64,000 nucleotides of DNA from Xenophilus azovorans DSM 13620 (lineage in GTDB: Bacteria; Pseudomonadota; Gammaproteobacteria; Burkholderiales; Burkholderiaceae_C): NCBI RefSeq assembly GCF_000745855.1, contig NZ_JQKD01000003.1, positions 124,001 to 188,000 of the forward strand, read 5' to 3'. Shown piece by piece: positions 58,390 through 64,000 of the stretch. Made by a program: the position numbers and the translations under genes. The notes below the pieces were generated by a model that was not told the DNA's origin, searched no databases, and worked only from the letters and a program-made list of their open reading frames with translations. Position 1 is the stretch's first letter; every line of letters begins with the position of its first letter.

Positions 58390-58544
58390 TTGACGGCCGG
58401 GATTGCATTTCCATGACACCGCGGGCATAGTGAATCCGACCCTCTCTTGCGACGACAACGACAACGACGACAAGCTTCTTTTCCCGCCGGCCACGCCTCC
58501 CGGCGCGGCCGATTTCCCAACCGTCAATTTCCAGGAGGTCATTC

Positions 58545-58877
58545 ATGAATTTGACGATCAGCGGCCATCACCTCGACGTCACCCCGGCGCTTCGCAGCTA
58601 CGTCACCACCAAGCTCGACCGGATCACGCGTCACTTCGACCAGGTGGTCGATGTCAAGGTGATCCTGACGGTGGAAAAGCAGAAGGAGAAGGAAAGGCGG
58701 CAACGCGCGGAATGCAACATCCACGTCAAGGGCAACGACCTGTTCGCCGAGAGCAGCCACGCTGATCTGTACGCCGCCGTGGACGAGCTGGTCGACAAGC
58801 TCGACCGTCAGGTGGTGCGGCACAAGGACCGCCTGCAGGACCACCACCACGTCGGCAGCAAGCGCACCATCCAGTAG
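58545..58877 (+). CDS. hpf: Ribosome hibernation-promoting factor
   Basis: Short HPF/YfiA-type protein, 110 residues, binding the ribosome decoding centre in stationary phase. N-terminus [20 protein letters not shown]; later [25 protein letters not shown]; a His-rich C-terminus ([12 protein letters not shown]). Strong ribosome-binding site AGGAGG. First of hpf-ptsN-hprK; the rpoN gene that usually precedes it in relatives is not upstream here. Confidence 0.94.
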   Translation: MNLTISGHHLDVTPALRSYVTTKLDRITRHFDQVVDVKVILTVEKQKEKERRQRAECNIHVKGNDLFAESSHADLYAAVDELVDKLDRQVVRHKDRLQDHHHVGSKRTIQ

Positions 58878-58925
58878 GGCGTTCGTCCTCACCCGAGGGG
58901 AGACCCCCGGGCAAATCCTCTTGCC

Positions 58926-58948
58926 AAGCCGCCTCCGGGCGGCTTTGT
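58926..58948 (+). terminator. Attenuator/terminator between hpf and ptsN
   Basis: AAGCCGCC, loop TCCG, GGCGGCTTT then GTGT. Stem and loop are identical to the atp terminator on the opposite strand at 14671-14694 but with a shorter T run, so partial termination is likely, letting hpf be expressed more than ptsN. Confidence 0.6.
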
Positions 58949-58989
58949 GTCGTCTGGACTGCGGGTGCATAATCGCGCCCCGACCCACC

Positions 58990-59460
58990 ATGAACCGCCT
59001 CGCGTCCATCCTGCCGCCCGCTCAAGTGCTCGTGAGCGTCGACGCCACCAGCAAGAAACGCGCTTTCGAGGAAGCGGGCCTGCTGTTCGAGAACCTGCAC
59101 GGTCTCGGGCGCGCCCTCATCACCGACAGCCTGTTCGCCCGCGAGCGGCTCGGCTCCACCGGCCTCGGCCACGGCGTGGCCATCCCCCACGGCCGCATCA
59201 AGGGCCTGAAGGCGCCGATGGCGGCCGTCTTCCAGCTCGCGCAGCCGATCGGCTTCGACGCCCCGGACGAGCAGCCGGTGGTGCTGCTGATCTTCCTGCT
59301 GGTGCCCGAAGCCGCCACGCAGAAGCACCTGGAGATCCTGTCCGAGATCGCCGAGATGCTGAGCGACGCCGCCCTGCGCGAGCGCATCAAGGCCAGCACC
59401 GACGCGGCCGAACTGCACGGCCTGATCGCCGGCTGGCGTTCAGCCCAGTTGGCCGCCTGA
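58990..59460 (+). CDS. ptsN: PTS IIA-Ntr protein
   Basis: Regulatory EIIA of the nitrogen phosphotransferase system, 156 residues. Phosphorylated His67 in [11 protein letters not shown]-terminal [17 protein letters not shown]; later [25 protein letters not shown]. Start ATG 58990 after an attenuator-like hairpin. No HPr/PtsI genes in the window; HprK follows. Confidence 0.95.
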   Translation: MNRLASILPPAQVLVSVDATSKKRAFEEAGLLFENLHGLGRALITDSLFARERLGSTGLGHGVAIPHGRIKGLKAPMAAVFQLAQPIGFDAPDEQPVVLLIFLLVPEAATQKHLEILSEIAEMLSDAALRERIKASTDAAELHGLIAGWRSAQLAA

Positions 59461-59482
59461 TTTCCCCACCCCCCGTCGCTGC

Positions 59483-60436
59483 TTGAAACCCACCGTCATC
59501 AGCGCGGACGCGATGTTCGAGGAGTTCCGCGGCTCCCTGCGCTGGGAGTGGCTGGCGGGGCTGGGCGCCTCGGAGCGGCAGTTCGACCCGGAGGTCATCA
59601 GCCAGGCCCAGTCGGCGGCGGACCTGGTCGGCTACCTCAACTACATCCACCCCTACCGCGTGCAGATCATGGGCGCGCGCGAGATCGCCTACCTCACGCG
59701 CGGCACGCAGGAGGACTGCATCCGCCGCATCGCCCGCATCGTCACGCTGGAGCCGCCGATGCTGGTGCTGGCCGACGGCCAGGCGGCGCCGGACGAGCTG
59801 CTGTCGATCTGCGAGCGGGCCCAGTTGCCGCTGTTCGCCACGCGCGAGGGCTCGGCCTTCGTCATCGACGTGCTGCGCGCCTACCTGTCCAAGCACTTTG
59901 CCGAGCGCACCTCGATGCACGGCGTGTTCATGGACATCCTGGGCATGGGCGTGATGATCACGGGCGAGTCGGGCCTGGGCAAGAGCGAACTGGGCCTGGA
60001 GCTGATCTCGCGCGGCAACGGCCTGGTGGCCGACGACGCGGTCGACCTGTTCCGCATCAACCAGACCACCATCGAGGGCCGCTGCCCCGACCTGCTGCAG
60101 AACCTGCTGGAGGTGCGCGGCATCGGCCTGCTGGACATCCGCGCCATCTTCGGCGAGACCGCCGTGCGCCGGAAGATGCGCCTGAAGCTGATCGTGCACC
60201 TGGTGCGGCGCGACTCCTTCGAGCGCGACTACGAGCGCATGCCGGCCGAGCCGCTGACACAGGACGTGCTGGGCGTGCCCATCCGCAAGGCGGTCATCCA
60301 GGTGGTGGCCGGCCGCAACATCGCGGTGCTGGTGGAGGCGGCGGTGCGCAACTCCATCCTGCAGCTGCGCGGCATCGACACCTATGCCGACTTCGTGGCC
60401 CGGCACCACCGAGCCATGGAAAAAGGCGGCGACTGA
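59483..60436 (+). CDS. hprK: HPr kinase/phosphorylase
   Basis: Phosphorylates and dephosphorylates HPr on serine; 317 residues. P-loop GESGLGKS at 161-168, catalytic-region His146 (SMHGVFMDI), and the C-terminal signature [15 protein letters not shown]. Start is TTG 59483: family members begin MKPxxIS, read here as [12 protein letters not shown]; the next ATG at 59513 would lose that. Convergent with fur, one base between the two stop codons. Confidence 0.94.
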   Translation: MKPTVISADAMFEEFRGSLRWEWLAGLGASERQFDPEVISQAQSAADLVGYLNYIHPYRVQIMGAREIAYLTRGTQEDCIRRIARIVTLEPPMLVLADGQAAPDELLSICERAQLPLFATREGSAFVIDVLRAYLSKHFAERTSMHGVFMDILGMGVMITGESGLGKSELGLELISRGNGLVADDAVDLFRINQTTIEGRCPDLLQNLLEVRGIGLLDIRAIFGETAVRRKMRLKLIVHLVRRDSFERDYERMPAEPLTQDVLGVPIRKAVIQVVAGRNIAVLVEAAVRNSILQLRGIDTYADFVARHHRAMEKGGD

Positions 60437-60437
60437 C

Positions 60438-60857
60438 TCAGCGGCGGCTGGCGCAGTCGGCGCACAAGCCGTACAGCGACATGGCGTGGTCCTGCAGCAC
60501 CCAGCCCTTGTCCTTGGCGATCATCTGCTGGCGGCGTTCGATCTCGGCGTCGTAGAACTCCTCGACCTTGCCGCAGGAGGTGCACACCAGGTGGTCGTGG
60601 TGCGTGCCCTCGTTCAGCTCGTAGACGGCCTTGCCGCTCTCGAAGTGGCTGCGCGAGAGGATGCCGGCCTGCTCGAACTGCGTGAGCACGCGGTACACCG
60701 TGGCCAGGCCGATGTCCGAGTGCTCGTTGAGCAGCACGCGGTACACGTCCTCGGCCGTCATGTGGCGCTGCGCGCCGGCCTGGAAGATCTCCAGGATCTT
60801 CAGGCGCGGAAGGGTGGCCTTGAGGCCGGTGCTCTTGAGATTGTCGATGTTGCTCAT
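60438..60857 (-). CDS. fur: Ferric uptake regulator
   Basis: Iron-responsive repressor, 139 residues. DNA-binding winged helix ([22 protein letters not shown]), metal sites with [16 protein letters not shown], structural zinc cysteines C92/C95 and C132/C135 (LCADC). Start ATG 60857. Divergent from bamE (85 bp gap), the common arrangement in betaproteobacteria. Confidence 0.97.
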   Translation of the reverse strand: MSNIDNLKSTGLKATLPRLKILEIFQAGAQRHMTAEDVYRVLLNEHSDIGLATVYRVLTQFEQAGILSRSHFESGKAVYELNEGTHHDHLVCTSCGKVEEFYDAEIERRQQMIAKDKGWVLQDHAMSLYGLCADCASRR

Positions 60858-60906
60858 GGTCGTTCCCGGCGGCGGGCCGCGGCCAGGGCCCTCCGAGGGG
60901 GGCCGC

Positions 60907-60912
60907 TACAAT
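60907..60912 (+). promoter_or_regulatory. Candidate -10 box for bamE
   Basis: TACAAT 30 bp before the bamE ATG, in the fur-bamE gap. A conventional -35 17 bp upstream is poor (CAGGGC). Low to moderate support. Confidence 0.4.
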
Positions 60913-60942
60913 CGCGCGATCATATCGCCACCCTTTTTCCCC

Positions 60943-61509
60943 ATGCTTGGTACCCCAAGACGCCAGCTCGGCCGGCTCGTGCTGCCGGCCGCCGCCCTGC
61001 TCGCCGGGGTCGTCCTGGCCGGCTGCAGCAGCACCAGCGACCGCATGCGCAACGCACTGCACGCCATCACGCCCTACAAGGTCGAGGTGGTGCAGGGCAA
61101 CGTCGTGACCAAGGAGCAGGTGCAGGCGCTGCGCAACGGCATGACGCGCCAGCAGGTGCGCGAAGTGCTGGGCACGCCGCTGCTGGCGGACATCTTCCAC
61201 GCCAACCGCTGGGACTACGTCTTCACCATCCAGCGCCAGGGCGTGGAGGCGCAGCAGCGCCGCCTGACCGTGTTCTTCGAGGGCGACACGCTGGCCCGCT
61301 TCGAGGGCGACGAGATGCCCGCCGAGGAAGAGTTCGTCGCCACCATTGACACCCGCAAGAAGCCGGGCAAGGTGCCGCCGCTCGAAGCCAGCGAAGACCA
61401 GCTCAAGAAATACGACGCGCCGGCCGACGCCAAGGCCGCCGGCGGCGCATCCGGCACCAACGCCGCGGCGCCGCTGCCACCGTCCTACCCCCCGCTCGAA
61501 TCGCGCTGA
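60943..61509 (+). CDS. bamE: Outer membrane assembly factor BamE (lipoprotein)
   Basis: Part of the Bam complex that inserts outer-membrane proteins (including the C-terminal barrel of the adhesin in this window); 188 residues, longer than E. coli's ~110. Lipobox VLAGCSS near residue 24-27; SmpA/OmlA domain with LRNGMTRQQVREVLGTPLLA and RWDYVFTIQR. The C-terminal third is a low-complexity extension (KKPGKVPPLEASEDQ, then Ala/Pro-rich). Start ATG 60943 is set by the lipoprotein signal peptide. Two hairpins follow at 61510-61547. Confidence 0.93.
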   Translation: MLGTPRRQLGRLVLPAAALLAGVVLAGCSSTSDRMRNALHAITPYKVEVVQGNVVTKEQVQALRNGMTRQQVREVLGTPLLADIFHANRWDYVFTIQRQGVEAQQRRLTVFFEGDTLARFEGDEMPAEEEFVATIDTRKKPGKVPPLEASEDQLKKYDAPADAKAAGGASGTNAAAPLPPSYPPLESR

Positions 61510-61547
61510 GGCGGCTTAGAAAGAGCCGCCCGGGGCCGCCGGCCCCG
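61510..61547 (+). terminator. Tandem hairpins between bamE and dapB
   Basis: GGCGGCT-7-AGCCGCC at 61510-61530 followed directly by CGGGGCC-GCC-GGCCCCG at 61531-61547. No T run follows, so it is more likely an attenuator or mRNA stabiliser than a full terminator. Confidence 0.5.
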
Positions 61548-61588
61548 CACCGTCGTCCTTCGAGCGCATGCCTTCCGAGGATCTCCGC

Positions 61589-62416
61589 GTGAACGCTCCC
61601 GCTTCTTCCCCATCGCCGCGCCGCGTGGCCGTGGCCGGCGCCTCCGGCCGCATGGGCCGCATGCTGGTCGAGGCCGTGCTGGCCTCGGACGATCTGCAGC
61701 TCGCCGGCGCGCTGGATGTGCCCGGCAGCCCGGCGCTCGGCACCGATGCCGGCGCCTTCCTCGGCCGCAGCACCGGCGTGCGCATCACCGACGACCTGCG
61801 CGCGGGCCTCGGCAACGCCCAGGTGCTGATCGACTTCACCCGCCCCGAGGGCACGCTGGCGCACCTGGCCGCCTGCCGCGAACTGGGCGTGCAGATGGTG
61901 ATCGGCACCACCGGGTTCTCCGACGCGCAGAAGGCGCAGATCGCGGAAAGTGCGAAGACCGCCGCCATCGTGATGGCACCCAACATGAGCGTGGGCGTGA
62001 ACGTCACCTTCAAGCTGTTGGAGATGGCGGCCAAGGCGCTGGCCACCGGCTACGACATCGAGGTCATCGAGGCGCACCACCGCCACAAGGTGGACGCGCC
62101 CTCGGGCACGGCGCTGAAAATGGGCGAGGTGATCGCCGACGCGCTGGGCCGCGATTTGAAAGACTGCGCCGTGTACGCACGCGAGGGCGTCACCGGCGAG
62201 CGCGACCCGTCCACCATCGGCTTCGCCACCATCCGCGGCGGCGACATCGTGGGCGACCACACGGTGCTGTTCGCCGGCATCGGCGAGCGCATCGAGATCT
62301 CGCACAAATCCAGCAGCCGCGCCGGCTACGCCCAGGGCAGCCTGCGCGCGGCGCGCTTCCTGGCGGACCGGCCGACCGGCCTGTTCGACATGTTCGACGT
62401 ACTGAAGCTGCGCTGA
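61589..62416 (+). CDS. dapB: 4-hydroxy-tetrahydrodipicolinate reductase
   Basis: NAD(P)H-dependent step of lysine/diaminopimelate synthesis; 275 residues from GTG 61589, the usual length. Rossmann motif [18 protein letters not shown], substrate-binding [26 protein letters not shown], and the C-terminus ending [10 protein letters not shown]. The start is ambiguous: ATG 61568 (7 more residues) also reads, but GAGGA lies at ideal spacing only before GTG 61589. Confidence 0.94.
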   Translation: MNAPASSPSPRRVAVAGASGRMGRMLVEAVLASDDLQLAGALDVPGSPALGTDAGAFLGRSTGVRITDDLRAGLGNAQVLIDFTRPEGTLAHLAACRELGVQMVIGTTGFSDAQKAQIAESAKTAAIVMAPNMSVGVNVTFKLLEMAAKALATGYDIEVIEAHHRHKVDAPSGTALKMGEVIADALGRDLKDCAVYAREGVTGERDPSTIGFATIRGGDIVGDHTVLFAGIGERIEISHKSSSRAGYAQGSLRAARFLADRPTGLFDMFDVLKLR

Positions 62417-62438
62417 ACGCGCCGGGCCGGATCGCCGC

Positions 62439-63146
62439 ATGTCCGCGCTGGAACTGCTGACCCACGGCGACGCGTTCAGCCGCGGCGTGGCGGCGCTGCT
62501 GCTGGCGATGTCGGTCGCGAGCTGGGTGGCGATCCTCTGGAAGGCCTGGCTGCTGCGCGGCGGCACGCGCGACGTGCTGCGCAGCACGGCCGCCTTCTGG
62601 CAGGCCCGCACGCTGGACGACGCACGCCAGCGCGTGGCGTCCTTCGACCGCGCCGGCCTGGTCGGCCCCGCGGTCGCGGCGCTGGGCCAGGTGGCGGCCG
62701 ATGCGCGAGAAACGCAAGGCACCCTCGCAGGCCAGGGTGCGCTGCCACAGCGCCTGACCCGCGCGCTGCGCGACGCCCTGCACGGCGCGCTGCGGCGCCT
62801 CTCGTCGGGGCAGATCCTGCTGGCCACGGTCGGCGCCACCGCGCCCTTCGTCGGCCTCCTGGGCACGGTATGGGGCATCCACCGCGCGCTGGCGACCATT
62901 GCCGTGCAGACCGGCGGCTTCACCATCGACAAGGTGGCCGGCCCGGTGGGCGAGGCGCTGGTGATGACGGCCTTCGGCCTGGCGGTGGCGATCCCCGCCG
63001 TGCTGGCCTACAACGTCTTCGGCCGCGTCATCGGCCGCATCGAGGCGGAGCTGGAAGGCTTCGCGCACGACCTGCTGGCGGTGTTCGCGCCCGAGGGCGC
63101 ACCGCCGCCGCCCCCCGCGCGGCCGATGCCCGCGGCCACCGCCTGA
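62439..63146 (+). CDS. exbB: MotA/TolQ/ExbB proton-channel protein
   Basis: Inner-membrane proton-channel subunit, 235 residues with three hydrophobic segments (VAALLLAMSVASWVAILWKA; ATVGATAPFVGLLGTVWGIH; GEALVMTAFGLAVAIPAVLA). These match ExbB/TolQ; with the next gene it energises an outer-membrane or envelope process. The C-terminal tail is Pro-rich. No tonB, tolA or tolB gene is beside it, so ExbB rather than TolQ is a likelihood, not a certainty. Confidence 0.85.
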   Translation: MSALELLTHGDAFSRGVAALLLAMSVASWVAILWKAWLLRGGTRDVLRSTAAFWQARTLDDARQRVASFDRAGLVGPAVAALGQVAADARETQGTLAGQGALPQRLTRALRDALHGALRRLSSGQILLATVGATAPFVGLLGTVWGIHRALATIAVQTGGFTIDKVAGPVGEALVMTAFGLAVAIPAVLAYNVFGRVIGRIEAELEGFAHDLLAVFAPEGAPPPPPARPMPAATA

Positions 63147-63151
63147 ACGCC

Positions 63152-63631
63152 ATGGCCTTCGGCCGCAGCGCCCTCGGAAGCGCCGCCGCCTCGGGCGGCC
63201 GGGCGCTGGGCAGCGGCGGCCAGCGGCCGCTGTCGGACATCAACGTCACGCCGCTGGTCGACGTGATGCTGGTGCTGCTGGTGATCTTCATCATCACCGC
63301 GCCGCTGATGGCCAGCAGCATCAGGCTGGACCTGCCGCGCACCGATGCCGGCCAGCCGAGCGACACGCCGCGCTTCGTGAGCCTGGTGGTGAACGCGGCG
63401 GGCGAGGTCTTCCTGGACGAGCAGCGCATCGCCGGCAACGACGAGCTGGCGACGAAGCTGCGCGCCGCCGCCGAGCGCAGCCGCGACACCGAGGTGCAGC
63501 TGCGCGCCGACAGGACGGTGCCCTACGGCCAGGTGGTGGAGCTGATGGGCATCGCCAACCAGGCGGGGCTGGGCCGCATCGGCTTCGTCACCGAGGCGCC
63601 GCCGGCCGCCGGAGACACCGCGCCCCGCTGA
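63152..63631 (+). CDS. exbD: ExbD/TolR biopolymer transport protein
   Basis: Partner of the preceding channel protein, 159 residues: Gly/Ser-rich N-terminus, membrane helix with the essential Asp (SDINVTPLVDVMLVLLVIFI), then a periplasmic domain (VVNAAGEVFLDEQRIAG, PYGQVVELMGIANQAGLG). Start ATG 63152, 5 bp after the exbB stop. Confidence 0.9.
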   Translation: MAFGRSALGSAAASGGRALGSGGQRPLSDINVTPLVDVMLVLLVIFIITAPLMASSIRLDLPRTDAGQPSDTPRFVSLVVNAAGEVFLDEQRIAGNDELATKLRAAAERSRDTEVQLRADRTVPYGQVVELMGIANQAGLGRIGFVTEAPPAAGDTAPR

Positions 63632-63688
63632 AACGCACGCGCGCGATCCGTGGCACAGTGGGCCTTCCCGCTGTTCCCCACACCCCCC

Positions 63689-64000
63689 GTGAACACTGCA
63701 AGCCCTCCCCTGGCCGAAGCCGGCCGCTTCGGCAGCGGCCAGGCCGTGCGCCGCCTGGAAGACGACGCCCTGCTGGCCGGCCGCGGCCGCTACACCGACG
63801 ACCTGCGCACGCACGACCAGGCCCACCTGGTCTTCCAGCGCTCGCCCTACCCGCATGCCCGCATCGTCTCCATCGACGCCGAGGCGGCGCGCGGCATGCC
63901 CGGCGTGCTCGCCGTCCACACCGGCGCCGACCTGGTGGCGGCCGGCGTGAAGCCCCTGCCCGGCGTGGCCGGCTTCAAGCGCCCCGACGGCGCGCCCGCC
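63689..64000 (+). CDS. Molybdenum hydroxylase large subunit (xanthine dehydrogenase/CoxL family), 5' part
   Basis: First 104 codons of a gene cut by the window edge. Starts at GTG 63689; the reading (FGSGQAVRRLEDDALLAGRG, YTDDLRTHDQAHLVFQRSPY, PHARIVSIDAEAARGMPGV) is the N-terminal domain of the molybdopterin-binding subunit of xanthine dehydrogenase/aldehyde oxidase/CO dehydrogenase type enzymes. Substrate cannot be assigned. 57 bp downstream of exbD. Confidence 0.88.
   Translation, partial: MNTASPPLAEAGRFGSGQAVRRLEDDALLAGRGRYTDDLRTHDQAHLVFQRSPYPHARIVSIDAEAARGMPGVLAVHTGADLVAAGVKPLPGVAGFKRPDGAPA

Noticed and set aside
58448-58472. GAC/AAC-rich microrepeat before hpf as a coding or CRISPR-like repeat
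   Set aside because: Only about 25 bp, imperfect, with no spacers and no reading frame with a ribosome-binding site.
58319-58544. Sigma-54 promoter upstream of hpf
   Set aside because: No GG-N10-GC pair with the TGGCAC/TTGC context was found; the nearest candidate (TGGCGC-5-GGCTT) does not fit.

Overview
The window is very GC-rich DNA with overlapping, tightly packed genes. It looks like the chromosome of a betaproteobacterium of the order Burkholderiales, most likely the family Comamonadaceae. The evidence is the gene content and protein character (atpIBEFHAGDC, dat-ybeD-lipB-lipA, hpf-ptsN-hprK, glgBXCAP, pntAB) and short structured intergenic repeats of a kind I associate with that family. 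No rRNA, tRNA, CRISPR array, insertion sequence, phage or plasmid gene was seen.

Layout. 1-4968 (-) is a DNA-repair operon: MBL-fold exonuclease, ATP-dependent DNA ligase and ligase-associated DEXH helicase (cut by the window edge). It is followed by a lone DUF3617 secreted protein. 5800-14535 (-) is a carbohydrate operon: ROK regulator, ribose-type ABC transporter (ATPase, permease, binding protein), sugar isomerase/epimerase, Gfo/Idh/MocA dehydrogenase and xylulokinase. 14738-21851 (-) is the complete ATP synthase operon with a promoter and a strong terminator. 22007-24890 (+) is an aminotransferase followed by lipoate synthesis genes; an MFS transporter follows on the other strand. 26349-36142 (+) is a complete glycogen operon. 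36288-41162 (-) holds an acyl-CoA synthetase and the proton-translocating transhydrogenase pntAB.

41208-53729 is the most individual part. It has a ~167 bp imperfect palindrome and a short pntA-like leader remnant. Next comes a 1670-residue trimeric autotransporter adhesin with a TpgA-like lipoprotein partner. Divergent from the adhesin is a translationally coupled set: OmpR-type regulator, LysM/FecR secreted protein, CHASE2 histidine kinase, DUF4019 protein and Nudix hydrolase. I infer that this is an envelope-sensing module controlling the adhesin. 53707-64000 returns to housekeeping genes: mnmA (with a palindromic insertion inside the coding sequence), corA, a UvrD-type helicase, hpf-ptsN-hprK, fur, bamE, dapB, an ExbB/ExbD pair and the start of a molybdenum hydroxylase.

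The best candidate for something undescribed is a ~120 bp dispersed element present three times (9587-9706, 28512-28632, 36162-36287). Each copy starts directly after a stop codon, in the same orientation relative to the gene that ends there. Each folds into the same three hairpins, and the copies differ by paired compensatory substitutions. A shorter element at 8431-8512 has a similar plan. All functional statements come from reading the sequence and knowledge of protein families; no search was run.
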